Of a stretch of 64,000 bases of DNA, positions 27,059-35,844 are shown in pieces. The stretch's first letter is position 1; the number at the start of each line of letters is the position of its first letter. A model generated the notes under the pieces. The model worked only from the letters and a program-made list of their open reading frames with translations, did no database searches and had not been told where the DNA came from. Origin of the DNA: Bacteroides sp. (lineage in GTDB: Bacteria; Bacteroidota; Bacteroidia; Bacteroidales; Muribaculaceae); assembly GCA_014802445.1 (NCBI GenBank), contig JAAVCF010000002.1:119559-183558 (forward strand), read 5' to 3'. The position numbers and the translations under genes are program-made.

Positions 27059-27090
27059 CAAAGTTAATGTAACAATATGTAACCGCGCAA
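27059..27090 (-). promoter_or_regulatory. Promoter of the 617-residue secreted protein
   Basis: Leftward -7 box TAACTTTG (27066-27059), 21 bases after a TTG -33 element (27090-27088). The leader is about 100 bases. Confidence 0.75.
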
Positions 27091-27146
27091 TAATATTAAC
27101 CAAATTTAACCTAATTTTAACACAGGTGAGCCGACAGCACGCAACA

Positions 27147-27191
27147 GAAAAAGCAAAGCCGCGCTCCCGGAAGCGTCCGGAAGCGCGGCTT
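27147..27191 (-). terminator. Intrinsic terminator of serC-serA
   Basis: Read leftward, AAGCCGCGCTTCCGG pairs with CCGGGAGCGCGGCTT (one mismatch), followed by TGCTTTTT. It lies 22 bases after the serA stop. Confidence 0.92.
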
Positions 27192-27212
27192 ATATGAGCG
27201 GATAACGGGGGA

Positions 27213-28133
27213 TTACTTGTTGACGCGGAAACGGGTGTCGCCGTCGCGGAAGAAGGCCACAATCTGACGAGCGGCAGCGAGGCCGGCGTTGATGTTGGCC
27301 TCAGCTGTCTGGGCGCCCATCTTCTTGGGAGTGAAGAACACACGTTCGGCAAAAGCCTCGGTGAGCTCATCGGCATTGTCGGGACGCACGTCGGCCACGT
27401 ACTTTATGTCGGGGCGACGCTCCATGGCTTCCTTCAGGCCGGCCTCGTCAATCACCTCCTTGCGGGCGGTGTTGATGAGCACTCCACCCTTGGGGAGGAG
27501 GTCAATGAGGGCAGCGTTGACAGAGCCACGAGTCTCGGCGGTGGCGGGGATATGGAGCGAGAGATAGTCACTTTCGCGGTAAAGGTCCTCCACGGTGTGG
27601 ACGGGCTTCACGCCTGCGGCAATCATGTCCTGCTCAGGGCAATAGGGGTCAAGGGCGCTGACCTCCATGCCGAAGCCCTTGGCAATGCGGGCCACGTTGC
27701 GACCCACCTGGCCGAAGGCGTGGATGCCCAGGCGCTTGCCTTTGAGCTCAGTACCTGCCTTGCCATTGTAGTTATTGCGGGCCATGAGCACGGCCATGCC
27801 AAACACGAGCTCGGCCACAGCGTTGGAGTTCTGACCGGGAGTGTTCTCCACCACCACTCCATGAGCAGTGGCTTCAGCCAAATCAACATTGTCATAACCG
27901 GCACCGGCGCGCACCACAATTTTGAGCTTCTTGGCGGCATCGAGCACATCCTTATCCACCTTGTCGCTGCGGATAATGAGAGCGTCGGCATCGGCCACAG
28001 CGTCGAGGAGCTGCTGCTTGTCGGTGTACTTTTCAAGCAGAGCCATCACATGGCCTGCACCCTCCACAACATCGCGGATGCCGTCAACAGCCACGGGGGC
28101 AAACGGCTTTTCAGTAGCTACGAGAACTTTCAT
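27213..28133 (-). CDS. serA: D-3-phosphoglycerate dehydrogenase, short form
   Basis: First step of serine synthesis: 3-phosphoglycerate to 3-phosphohydroxypyruvate with NAD. 306 residues, without the ACT or ASB regulatory domains of longer forms. Substrate loop RAGAGYDNVD; cofactor loop HAFGQVGRNVARIAKGFG (the usual first G of the GxGxxG is an A/H variant); catalytic-region NTARKEVIDE. The canonical catalytic His of the family (TPHIGAST) is replaced by Lys in TPKKMGAQT, a variant I know from Bacteroidetes and Entamoeba enzymes. It lies 34 bases after serC; the two make the phosphorylated serine pathway up to phosphoserine. Confidence 0.9.
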   Translation of the reverse strand: MKVLVATEKPFAPVAVDGIRDVVEGAGHVMALLEKYTDKQQLLDAVADADALIIRSDKVDKDVLDAAKKLKIVVRAGAGYDNVDLAEATAHGVVVENTPGQNSNAVAELVFGMAVLMARNNYNGKAGTELKGKRLGIHAFGQVGRNVARIAKGFGMEVSALDPYCPEQDMIAAGVKPVHTVEDLYRESDYLSLHIPATAETRGSVNAALIDLLPKGGVLINTARKEVIDEAGLKEAMERRPDIKYVADVRPDNADELTEAFAERVFFTPKKMGAQTAEANINAGLAAARQIVAFFRDGDTRFRVNK

Positions 28134-28167
28134 TGCTTAAAAACGAATGATGAATGAGAGGGGTTAA

Positions 28168-29235
28168 TCAATGCTTCTTCTGAAAATCAGCCATAGCTTC
28201 CACGAGAGCGTCAACGCTCTCCATGGGGAGTGCATTGTAGAGCGACGCACGGAAGCCGCCCACGCTGCGGTGGCCCTTGATGCCCACAATGCCGCGTTCG
28301 CCGGCAAACTTGATAAACTCGGGCTCGAGTTCCTTATATTCAGGCTTCATGACGAAGCAAACGTTCATGATTGAGCGGTCAGCGGGGTTGGTGACGGTGC
28401 CGGTGAACATGCGGCTTGAGTCAATAGCCTCATAGAGCTTGCCGGCCTTGTCAAGGTCAAGCTTCTCAAGCACTTTGACACCACCCATTTCCTTATAGAG
28501 GCGGAGGGTCTGGAGGGCAGAGAAGATGGGGAGCACGGGAGGAGTGTTGAACATCGAACCCTTCTTAACGTGGGTGCGATAGTCAAGCATTGTGGGGATA
28601 ACGCGGTCAACGTGGCCCAGAGCCTCATCCTTGACGATGATGATGGTCACACCTGCGGGAGCAAGGTTCTTCTGAGCGCCGGCATAGATGGCGTCATACT
28701 TGGCCACGTCAACGGGACGAGAGAAGATGTCAGATGACATGTCGGCAACCATGGGCACCTTCACGTCGGGGTCATAGCGCATCTCGGTTCCGTAGATGGT
28801 ATTATTAGAGGTGTAGTGGAAGTAGTCAACGTCGTCGGGCACCTCAAACTTGGGGATGTAGGTGTAGCCGTCAGCTTCTGATGAACCCACCACGTCAACG
28901 TCGCCGAAGATGCGGGCTTCCTTGATGGCGTTGTGGGCCCAGGTGCCGGTGTCGAGATAGGCAGCCTTCTTCTTCAACAGGTTGAAGGGAATCATGCAGA
29001 ACTGGAGGCTGGCGCCACCGCCGAGAAAGAGCACTGAGTAACCTTCGGGCACTTCAAGAAGTTCCTTTACAAGCTGCTGAGCTTCATCCATAACGGCCTG
29101 AAACTCCTTGCTGCGGTGAGAAATCTCAAGCAGAGAGAGACCCATGTCGGCGAAGTTGATAACTGCGTCGGCAGTGTTCTTGATGGTGTACTGGCTCAGA
29201 ATTGACGGGCCGGCATAAAAATTGTGCTTCTTCAT
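28168..29235 (-). CDS. serC: Phosphoserine aminotransferase
   Basis: PLP enzyme converting 3-phosphohydroxypyruvate and glutamate to phosphoserine; also used in pyridoxine synthesis. 355 residues, class V aminotransferase fold. Seen: family start [12 protein letters not shown], the PLP-binding lysine in [14 protein letters not shown], and the C-terminal [15 protein letters not shown]. Upstream of serA in the same leftward operon with a good promoter. Confidence 0.96.
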   Translation of the reverse strand: MKKHNFYAGPSILSQYTIKNTADAVINFADMGLSLLEISHRSKEFQAVMDEAQQLVKELLEVPEGYSVLFLGGGASLQFCMIPFNLLKKKAAYLDTGTWAHNAIKEARIFGDVDVVGSSEADGYTYIPKFEVPDDVDYFHYTSNNTIYGTEMRYDPDVKVPMVADMSSDIFSRPVDVAKYDAIYAGAQKNLAPAGVTIIIVKDEALGHVDRVIPTMLDYRTHVKKGSMFNTPPVLPIFSALQTLRLYKEMGGVKVLEKLDLDKAGKLYEAIDSSRMFTGTVTNPADRSIMNVCFVMKPEYKELEPEFIKFAGERGIVGIKGHRSVGGFRASLYNALPMESVDALVEAMADFQKKH

Positions 29236-29285
29236 TCTAATAATATGGTAATAGTTAGATTTGGGACAACATTGGTTGTCACTTG

Positions 29286-29314
29286 CAAAATTATGAAAAT
29301 TTTAGAACCTCCAA
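29286..29314 (-). promoter_or_regulatory. Promoter of serC-serA
   Basis: Leftward -7 box TAATTTTG (29293-29286) and a TTG -33 element (29314-29312), spaced 18 bases apart. Confidence 0.65.
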
Positions 29315-29327
29315 GCGTTTTATTGAT

Positions 29328-29335
29328 TAATTTTG
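29328..29335 (+). promoter_or_regulatory. -7 box, probable rarA promoter
   Basis: Rightward TAATTTTG, about 150 bases before rarA, divergent from serC. No clear -33 element. Confidence 0.4.
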
Positions 29336-29485
29336 TGTTACCAAGCAACCACGGAAGGCCGTAATTTCTCCACCACAAGCTTATACAGCTGAGATACACT
29401 AATTTACAGCCCTCAAAGCCAAATTGAAAAATCACCGACACCGAAACCGCGGACGCTTGCATCCGATCAACGATTACAATCCGTC

Positions 29486-30787
29486 ATGACACATCCACCG
29501 CTTGCGGAACGCCTCCGCCCCCGCACCCTCGACGACTATATAGGCCAGACCCATCTCACCGGGCCTGACAGCATTGTACGCCGAATGATTGACACCGGAC
29601 AGGTGTCGTCGTTCATCCTCTGGGGCCCTCCGGGGGTGGGCAAAACCACCCTTGCCCGGATTATAGCCAACACGGTCAAGGCACCCTTCCACACCCTCTC
29701 AGCCGTCCACTCCGGGGTGAAGGAGGTGCGCGAAGTGCTTGAGCGATGTCGCGCCGAGGCCGGCAGCATCTTCAACCAGTCAAGGCCCATCCTCTTTATA
29801 GATGAAATCCACCGCTTCAACAAGTCGCAGCAGGATTCACTGCTCGGCGCCGTGGAGAGCGGCACGGTGACACTTATAGGCGCCACCACGGAGAATCCGT
29901 CGTTCGAGGTTATCAGGCCGCTGCTTTCGCGCGCGCAGGTCTACACCCTGCGTCCGCTCGACGAGGCCGAGCTGAATCAGCTCCTTGAGCGCGCGCTGAC
30001 CAAAGACGCGATGCTGGCCGAGCGAAAAGTGGAGGTGAAGGAAACCACGGCACTGTTTCGGTTTGCCGGGGGCGACGGACGCAAGCTGCTCAACATTCTT
30101 GACCTCCTTGAGCGCTCCACCCCGCAGGGTGAAACCATCACCGTCACCGACAAGATTGTCACCGAACGCCTGCAGGAAAACCCCGCCGCCTACGACAAGA
30201 ACGGCGAGATGCACTACGACATCATCTCAGCCTTCATCAAAAGCATCCGCGGCAGCGACCCTGACGCCGCCATCTATTGGCTGGCAAGGATGATTGCCGG
30301 AGGCGAGGATCCCAAATTCATTGCCCGACGCCTGGTGATTCTGGCCTCGGAGGATATCGGACTCGCCAACCCGCAGGCAATGGTGGTGGCCAACGCCACT
30401 TTCGATGTGCTCCATAAAATAGGATGGCCAGAAGGGCGGATTCCGCTGGCCGAGTGTGTGGTTTATCTGGCCACATCGCCTAAGAGCAACTCGGCCTACA
30501 TGGCCATCAACAAGGCGCTGGCCCTGGTGGAGAAAACGGGCAATCTCCCCGTGCCCCTGCATCTGCGCAACGCTCCTACATCGCTGATGAAGGAGATGGG
30601 CTACGGCCATGACTACAAGTACGCCCACGACTTCAAGGACAACTTTGTGAAGCAACAGTTCATGCCCGACGCATTGGGCCATCAGAGCTTCTGGCAGCCC
30701 GGAGCCAACCCCTCCGAGGCTCGCATGGCCGAGCTTCAGAACCGCCGCTGGGCATCGCCGGCAGCCGACGGCGACAAAGCGCCATAA
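29486..30787 (+). CDS. rarA: Replication-associated recombination protein A (AAA+ ATPase)
   Basis: AAA+ clamp-loader-like ATPase (MgsA/WRNIP1 family) acting at stalled replication forks. 433 residues: Walker A GPPGVGKTT (about 49-57), Walker B LFIDEIHRFNK, sensor GATTENPSFEV, and the C-terminal tetramerisation half (YWLARMIAGGEDPKFIARR). Its last 52 bases overlap the convergent small gene at 30736. Monocistronic. Confidence 0.95.
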   Translation: MTHPPLAERLRPRTLDDYIGQTHLTGPDSIVRRMIDTGQVSSFILWGPPGVGKTTLARIIANTVKAPFHTLSAVHSGVKEVREVLERCRAEAGSIFNQSRPILFIDEIHRFNKSQQDSLLGAVESGTVTLIGATTENPSFEVIRPLLSRAQVYTLRPLDEAELNQLLERALTKDAMLAERKVEVKETTALFRFAGGDGRKLLNILDLLERSTPQGETITVTDKIVTERLQENPAAYDKNGEMHYDIISAFIKSIRGSDPDAAIYWLARMIAGGEDPKFIARRLVILASEDIGLANPQAMVVANATFDVLHKIGWPEGRIPLAECVVYLATSPKSNSAYMAINKALALVEKTGNLPVPLHLRNAPTSLMKEMGYGHDYKYAHDFKDNFVKQQFMPDALGHQSFWQPGANPSEARMAELQNRRWASPAADGDKAP

Positions 30788-31224
30788 CGATTCCGGTCAT
30801 ACGGAATCCCCTTGTTCTTATTCTTCTTATTATTACTCTTAGCGCCGTGCCCGCCTCCCGGGCTTCGGGCCTCGCCGGGGCCTCCCTGATTGCCCGGCGA
30901 GCTGCCCGGCGAGAACACCTTGTCCCAGTTTCTGACGCTCTGCGCAATGACGGGCGACACCGTGGATTCTTCACGCTTCGGCGCGGCCTGCGGCTGCACG
31001 TCGGCCGGCACTGACGCGGCCGGCTTACGGGCCTTCATGCGGCGGCGCTTGATGGCATCCACCTCCAGGCGGATGAGCGAGAAGAGAGCCATGAGGCTGC
31101 CCTGAAGCTTCGGGGTGTCATAGCCGAAATGGATGTAATCACAAACGGCGCCAATCACGGCGTGGCGGTCGGCGGCAGGCATTGACTTCATAGCCTCACA
31201 CCATTTTTCGATAGGGAAATTCAT
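30736..31224 (-). CDS. Hypothetical protein with DUF6291-like N-terminus and disordered basic tail
   Basis: 162 residues from the ATG at 31224 (MNFPIEKWCEAMKSMP). The first 75 residues resemble DUF6291, known mostly from phage and mobile-element proteins near replication genes: an acidic helix, then DYIHFGYDTPKLQG, then LFSLIRLEVDAIKRR. The rest is low-complexity Pro/Gly/Lys-rich (GNQGGPGEARSPGGG, KSNNKKNKNKG). The frame is open to 31410, but a promoter box sits at 31249-31256, favouring 31224. The 3' end overlaps rarA convergently by 52 bases. Function unknown. Confidence 0.65.
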   Translation of the reverse strand: MNFPIEKWCEAMKSMPAADRHAVIGAVCDYIHFGYDTPKLQGSLMALFSLIRLEVDAIKRRRMKARKPAASVPADVQPQAAPKREESTVSPVIAQSVRNWDKVFSPGSSPGNQGGPGEARSPGGGHGAKSNNKKNKNKGIPYDRNRYGALSPSAAGDAQRRF

Positions 31225-31248
31225 AAGCGGATAAAAAATGTTTTGCTG

Positions 31249-31256
31249 CAAAATTA
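31249..31256 (-). promoter_or_regulatory. -7 box of the DUF6291-like gene
   Basis: Leftward TAATTTTG, 25 bases before the ATG at 31224; divergent from the purM promoter. Confidence 0.55.
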
Positions 31257-31308
31257 AGGCGACAAAAACGGCAAAAGCGGACATCCTGCCCCAAATTGCG
31301 GCGCCGGC

Positions 31309-31340
31309 CTTGCGCAAGGCACATTTTTTAACTAACTTTG
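31309..31340 (+). promoter_or_regulatory. Promoter of purM
   Basis: -33 CTTG (31309-31312), a 20-base spacer, and -7 TAACTTTG (31333-31340). Leader about 22 bases. Confidence 0.8.
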
Positions 31341-31367
31341 CCACGGAATTTACCAACCTTACCGTAA

Positions 31368-32534
31368 ATGAGCGACCAGAGATACAACATGCGCGGTGTG
31401 TCGGCCTCAAAGGAGGACGTGCACAATGCCATCAAAAATGTAGACAAAGGCATTTTCCCCAAGGCTTTCTGCAAAATTATCCCCGACATACTGGGCGGTG
31501 ACCCCGAGTGGTGTAACATCATGCACGCCGACGGCGCCGGCACGAAATCATCGCTGGCCTACGCCTACTGGCGTGAGACGGGCGACCTGAGCGTGTGGCG
31601 CGGTATAGCCCAGGATGCTCTGGTGATGAACCTTGACGACCTGCTCTGCGTGGGCGCCACTGACAACATCCTTGTGTCATCCACCATCGGACGCAACAAG
31701 ATGCTCATTCCCGGCGAGGTGATTGCAGCCATCATCAACGGCACCGAGGAACTCCTTGCCGAGCTGCGCGAAAGCGGCATCAGCATATGGTCAACCGGCG
31801 GCGAAACAGCCGACGTGGGCGACCTTGTGCGCACCATCATCGTTGACAGCACCGTCACCTGCCGCATGCGTCGCGCCGACGTAATCAACAACGCCAACAT
31901 TGCCGACGGCGACGTGATTGTGGGCCTCGCATCCTACGGTCAGGCCACTTATGAGACAGGCTACAACGGCGGTATGGGTAGCAACGGCCTCACCTCGGCC
32001 CGCCACGATGTGTTCTCAAAGGAGGTGGCCCGCAAGTATCCGCAGACGTATGACGCAGCGGTGCCCGAGGAGCTGGTTTACAGCGGCTCCGTGGCGCTTA
32101 CCGACCCCGTGGAGGGTACGGTCCTCGACGCCGGCCGCCTTGTGCTCTCCCCCACCCGCACCTATGCCCCCGTAATCAAGAAACTGCTTGAGACCATGCG
32201 GTCCAAGATTCATGGCATGGTTCACTGCTCGGGCGGCGCACAGACCAAGGTGATGCACTTTGTGGAGAACAAGCATGTGGTCAAGGACAACCTCTTCCCC
32301 GTGCCTCCCCTGTTTGAGATGATTCAGCGCGAAAGCGGCACTGACTGGGCCGAGATGTACAAGGTGTTCAACATGGGCCACCGCATGGAAATCTATGTGC
32401 GTCCCGAGGATGCCGAGGCCGTGATTGCCATGAGCGAGGAATTCGGAATCCCCGCACGCATTGTGGGCCGCGTGAGCGATGCTCCCGCCAACCGCCTGAC
32501 AATCATCAGCGACAAGGGCACTTTCGAATACTGA
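31368..32534 (+). CDS. purM: Phosphoribosylformylglycinamidine cyclo-ligase (AIR synthetase)
   Basis: Fifth step of purine synthesis: ATP-dependent ring closure of FGAM to AIR. 388 residues, the longer Bacteroidota form. Seen: MHADGAGTKSSLAY near the N-terminus, STGGETADVGDLV, and the C-terminal GGAQTKVMHF and NMGHRMEIYV segments of the PurM fold. Only seven bases separate it from the next gene, a lytic transglycosylase lipoprotein, so they share a transcript. Confidence 0.93.
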   Translation: MSDQRYNMRGVSASKEDVHNAIKNVDKGIFPKAFCKIIPDILGGDPEWCNIMHADGAGTKSSLAYAYWRETGDLSVWRGIAQDALVMNLDDLLCVGATDNILVSSTIGRNKMLIPGEVIAAIINGTEELLAELRESGISIWSTGGETADVGDLVRTIIVDSTVTCRMRRADVINNANIADGDVIVGLASYGQATYETGYNGGMGSNGLTSARHDVFSKEVARKYPQTYDAAVPEELVYSGSVALTDPVEGTVLDAGRLVLSPTRTYAPVIKKLLETMRSKIHGMVHCSGGAQTKVMHFVENKHVVKDNLFPVPPLFEMIQRESGTDWAEMYKVFNMGHRMEIYVRPEDAEAVIAMSEEFGIPARIVGRVSDAPANRLTIISDKGTFEY

Positions 32535-32541
32535 TACGCCA

Positions 32542-33954
32542 ATGAGCGGCTTCCGCCTACTTCCGGCAGCCGTGCTGCTTGCAGCCGCCACGATGGCCGC
32601 CACCGTCACATCCTCCTGCGGCTCAGGCCGCGAGGAGAAGAATGATACGGCCGATTCGGCCCTGACAGCCATGCCCCTGCCTGACACGCTGAGGGTGGCC
32701 ACGCTTTACAGCCCGTCGTCCTACTTCCTCTATCGCGAGGAGACGATGGGCTATGATTATGACCTGATTATGCGCATGGCCGCCGACAAAGGCTTCGCCG
32801 TCAATCTGGAGATTGCACCGTCACTGTCGGCAGCCGTGGAGATGCTTGACTCGGGGCAGGTGGACCTCATTGCCTATGAGGTGCCGGTGACGGCTGAATA
32901 TAAGGAACACGTGCTGGCCTGCGGGCCGGAGAACATCACCAGCCAGGTGCTGGTGCAGCCCAAAGTGAAAGGGCGAGCGCTGATTTCCGACGTCACTCAG
33001 CTGGCGGGGCGCGACGTGTTTGTGGAGGCCGGCTCGAAATATATGGCGCGCCTGGAGAACCTCAACAACGAGATTGGCGGCGGAATCCGAATCCACTCCG
33101 TTGACCGCGAGGAGATGATCACGGAGGACCTCATTGACCTGGTGAGCCGCGACTCGATTCCGCTTACGGTGGTGGATAGTGACATTGCACTGGTAAACAA
33201 GACATATTACCCTGACCTTGACATCTCGCTTCAGGTGAGCTTCCCGCAGCGATCGCAGTGGGGCGTGTCGCCTCACAGCAAATGGCTGGCGGACAGCATT
33301 GACGCATGGATGGGGCGCAAGCGCACCCGCGATGCGCAGGCAGTGTTGCTCAAGCGTTACTTTGAACTGAGCAAGGCTACGGGGCGTGCCGCCCTGCTTG
33401 ACTTCAAGGAAGGAGTGGCCTCACCGTTCGACGATATGTTCCGCCGCCACTGCCGCGACACCCGGTGGGACTGGCGCCTGGTGGCGGCCCTGGGATGGAC
33501 GGAGAGCATGTTTGACGCCTCGGTGGTGTCGTGGGCCGGTGCCCGCGGCATGATGCAGATAATGCCCTCCACGGCAAAGGCCTACGGGCTTACGGCCGAC
33601 GATGTGCTTGACAATGACAAGTCAGTGGCCACGGCCGTGAAAATCCTCAACGACCTCGACAAGAGCCTCGCCTCACGCGTGCCCGACCCCGACGAGAGAG
33701 CCCGCTTTGTCATGGCGGCCTACAATTCAGGGCTGGCCCACATCCTCGATGCCATAGCGCTGGCCGGAAAGCACGGGCTGAACCCGCAGAAGTGGGAAGG
33801 CAACGTGGCGCCGGCCCTGATGATGAAAAGCAAGCCGGAATATTATAACGACCCGGTGTGTAAAAACGGATATTTCAACGGGCGACAGACAATTGACCAC
33901 GTGTCTAGAGTGTTCGCCTTCTATAATAAGTGTTGTGAAAAAGTAAAAAAGTAA
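32542..33954 (+). CDS. Membrane-bound lytic murein transglycosylase F-like lipoprotein
   Basis: Cleaves peptidoglycan glycan strands. 470 residues. Signal peptide with lipobox TSSC (Cys at about 28), so probably outer-membrane-anchored. Next comes a periplasmic substrate-binding-like domain (about 55-270; LRVATLYSPSSYFLYREETMG), then an SLT domain (about 295-460) with the catalytic Glu in GWTESMFDAS and the motifs ARGMMQIMPSTA and AAYNSG. This is the MltF layout. Seven bases after purM; followed by the DUF3332 lipoprotein and DedA. Confidence 0.9.
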   Translation: MSGFRLLPAAVLLAAATMAATVTSSCGSGREEKNDTADSALTAMPLPDTLRVATLYSPSSYFLYREETMGYDYDLIMRMAADKGFAVNLEIAPSLSAAVEMLDSGQVDLIAYEVPVTAEYKEHVLACGPENITSQVLVQPKVKGRALISDVTQLAGRDVFVEAGSKYMARLENLNNEIGGGIRIHSVDREEMITEDLIDLVSRDSIPLTVVDSDIALVNKTYYPDLDISLQVSFPQRSQWGVSPHSKWLADSIDAWMGRKRTRDAQAVLLKRYFELSKATGRAALLDFKEGVASPFDDMFRRHCRDTRWDWRLVAALGWTESMFDASVVSWAGARGMMQIMPSTAKAYGLTADDVLDNDKSVATAVKILNDLDKSLASRVPDPDERARFVMAAYNSGLAHILDAIALAGKHGLNPQKWEGNVAPALMMKSKPEYYNDPVCKNGYFNGRQTIDHVSRVFAFYNKCCEKVKK

Positions 33955-33973
33955 CGATAAAATCCCCACTGAG

Positions 33974-34525
33974 ATGAAAAAGACATTTCTGACCGTTGCG
34001 GTTATCACCGCTCTCTGCGGCTCGATGCTCACCTCTTCATGCATCGGCAAATTCGCCCTTACCAACCGTGTGCTTGCATGGAACAATCAGGTTGGCAACA
34101 AGTTTCTGAACGAACTGGTGTTTGTGGCATTTTGGGTGCTCCCCGTTTACGAAGTGACCGGCCTGGCTGACCTGCTTGTGCTCAACTCCATTGAATTCTG
34201 GAGCGGCAGCAACCCCATGGCCAAAGGCACCAAGATTATCGACGGTCAGGACGGCCGTTATCTGGTAAAATGCGACGGCAAGGGCTACACCATTGAAAGC
34301 GAGAACGATGGCACCGCCGTGCGCCTTGACTTCAACGAGGACACCTCATCGTGGTATGTCAACATGCCCGGCAGCGAGCCCGTGAAGCTGATGACCTTTG
34401 TTGATGACACCCATGTGGCCCTCCCCTCGGCCGACGGCTCGGAGGTGATTGTGGAAGTGTCGCAAGCCGGTGTGTATGCCTACCAGCAGATTGTGAACAA
34501 CGCTAACACTTTGGCTGCGCGATGA
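33974..34525 (+). CDS. DUF3332 family lipoprotein
   Basis: 183 residues with a lipoprotein signal (LTSSC, Cys at about 23). The segment NQVGNKFLNELVFVAFWVLP and LVLNSIEFWSGSNP is typical of DUF3332, a family without known function that is common in Bacteroidales. A hydrophobic stretch near 45-65 may touch or cross a membrane. Overlaps dedA by four bases (ATGA), so translation is coupled. The preceding gene is a lytic transglycosylase, which suggests an envelope role; that is inference. Confidence 0.8.
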   Translation: MKKTFLTVAVITALCGSMLTSSCIGKFALTNRVLAWNNQVGNKFLNELVFVAFWVLPVYEVTGLADLLVLNSIEFWSGSNPMAKGTKIIDGQDGRYLVKCDGKGYTIESENDGTAVRLDFNEDTSSWYVNMPGSEPVKLMTFVDDTHVALPSADGSEVIVEVSQAGVYAYQQIVNNANTLAAR

Positions 34526-35190
34526 TTCTCGACATGGTTTCGCTGTCCATCATTGACGCACAGGCCATTTTTCAATGGGTGGTGGACAATGCGAGCTATT
34601 GGCTGGTGTTTCTGCTGATGGTGGTGGAGAGCTCCTTCATCCCGTTTCCGAGCGAGGTGATTGTACCTCCGGCGGCTTATCTTGCCTGCACCAAAGGGGA
34701 TATGAACCTCTTTGCGGTGGTTGCGGTGGCCACGGCCGGGGCTATTGTGGGCGCTCTCATCAACTATTTCCTGTCGCTCTGGATTGGCCGGCCCATTGTC
34801 TACGCCTTCGCATCGAGCCGACTGGGACGCGCCTGCCTAATCACTCCCGAGAAGGTTGAGCAAGCCGAGAAATATTTCGACAAGCACGGCGCGGCATCGA
34901 CTTTCATAGGCCGCCTGATTCCCGCCGTGCGCCAGCTCATCTCCATCCCTGCCGGGTTGGCGCGGATGAACATTGTGGTGTTTACCGTGTTCACCGGCCT
35001 TGGCGCGCTGATTTGGAACGGCATCCTGGCCGCATTGGGATGGTGGCTCGGCAAGACAGTTTCGCTGGCCGACCTCTTCACCAAGGTGGAGCAATATAAC
35101 GATTATCTGACCTATGCCGGACTGGCCATAGGCGTGGCCGCGCTGGCCTATATTCTCTGGAACGCATTCAAACCTAAAAAAACTTCCTGA
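34522..35190 (+). CDS. DedA family membrane protein
   Basis: 222 residues with about five membrane segments. DedA (VTT/SNARE-associated) proteins are proposed lipid flippases or transporters, for example for undecaprenyl phosphate or phosphatidylethanolamine. Seen: the early ESSFIPFPSEVIVPPAAYL and the conserved FIGRLIPAVRQLISIPAG. Starts inside the end of the DUF3332 gene and ends six bases before rpe. Confidence 0.9.
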   Translation: MILDMVSLSIIDAQAIFQWVVDNASYWLVFLLMVVESSFIPFPSEVIVPPAAYLACTKGDMNLFAVVAVATAGAIVGALINYFLSLWIGRPIVYAFASSRLGRACLITPEKVEQAEKYFDKHGAASTFIGRLIPAVRQLISIPAGLARMNIVVFTVFTGLGALIWNGILAALGWWLGKTVSLADLFTKVEQYNDYLTYAGLAIGVAALAYILWNAFKPKKTS

Positions 35191-35196
35191 CAGATT

Positions 35197-35844
35197 ATGA
35201 CCCAAGTTTCGCCCTCCCTTCTCTCGGCTGATTTTGCCAATCTGGGCCGCGATGTGGAGATGCTCAACGAGAGCCGTGCGTCAATGATTCACATTGACGT
35301 TATGGACGGTGTGTTTGTGCCCAACATTTCCTTCGGCTTCCCGGTGCTGAAGTCAATCCAACCGCTTGCACGCAAGCCTCTTGACGTGCACCTGATGATT
35401 GTTGACCCCGGCAGGTTCGTCAACCAGGTGCGCGACATCGGTGCCGAAATCATGAACGTGCACTATGAGGCATGTACCCACCTCCACCGCACCGTTCAGC
35501 AAATCAAGGCTGCCGGAATGAAGGCTGCCGTGACGCTGAATCCGGCCACTCCGGTGTGTCTGCTTGAAGACATTGTGACCGAGGTGGATATGGTGCTCCT
35601 CATGTCGGTCAACCCCGGTTTCGGGGGTCAGAAGTTTATCAGCGGCACCCTCGACAAAGTGCGCCGTCTGCGCGACCTCATTGCCCGCAGCGGCTCGGCG
35701 GCCACCATTGAAGTGGACGGCGGAGTGAACCTCGAGACAGGACGCCAGCTCGTTGAGGCCGGTGCTGACATCCTCGTGGCCGGCAACTACGTGTTTGGCG
35801 CGGCCGACCAGAAGGCCGCCATTGCAGGCCTGGCCGATCTTTAA
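35197..35844 (+). CDS. rpe: Ribulose-phosphate 3-epimerase
   Basis: Interconverts ribulose 5-phosphate and xylulose 5-phosphate in the pentose phosphate pathway. 215 residues, TIM barrel. Metal and catalytic motifs: IHIDVMDGVFVPN, LDVHLMI, LMSVNPGFGGQKFI and IEVDGGVN, all intact. Its stop overlaps the next start by one base (TAATG). Confidence 0.97.
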   Translation: MTQVSPSLLSADFANLGRDVEMLNESRASMIHIDVMDGVFVPNISFGFPVLKSIQPLARKPLDVHLMIVDPGRFVNQVRDIGAEIMNVHYEACTHLHRTVQQIKAAGMKAAVTLNPATPVCLLEDIVTEVDMVLLMSVNPGFGGQKFISGTLDKVRRLRDLIARSGSAATIEVDGGVNLETGRQLVEAGADILVAGNYVFGAADQKAAIAGLADL

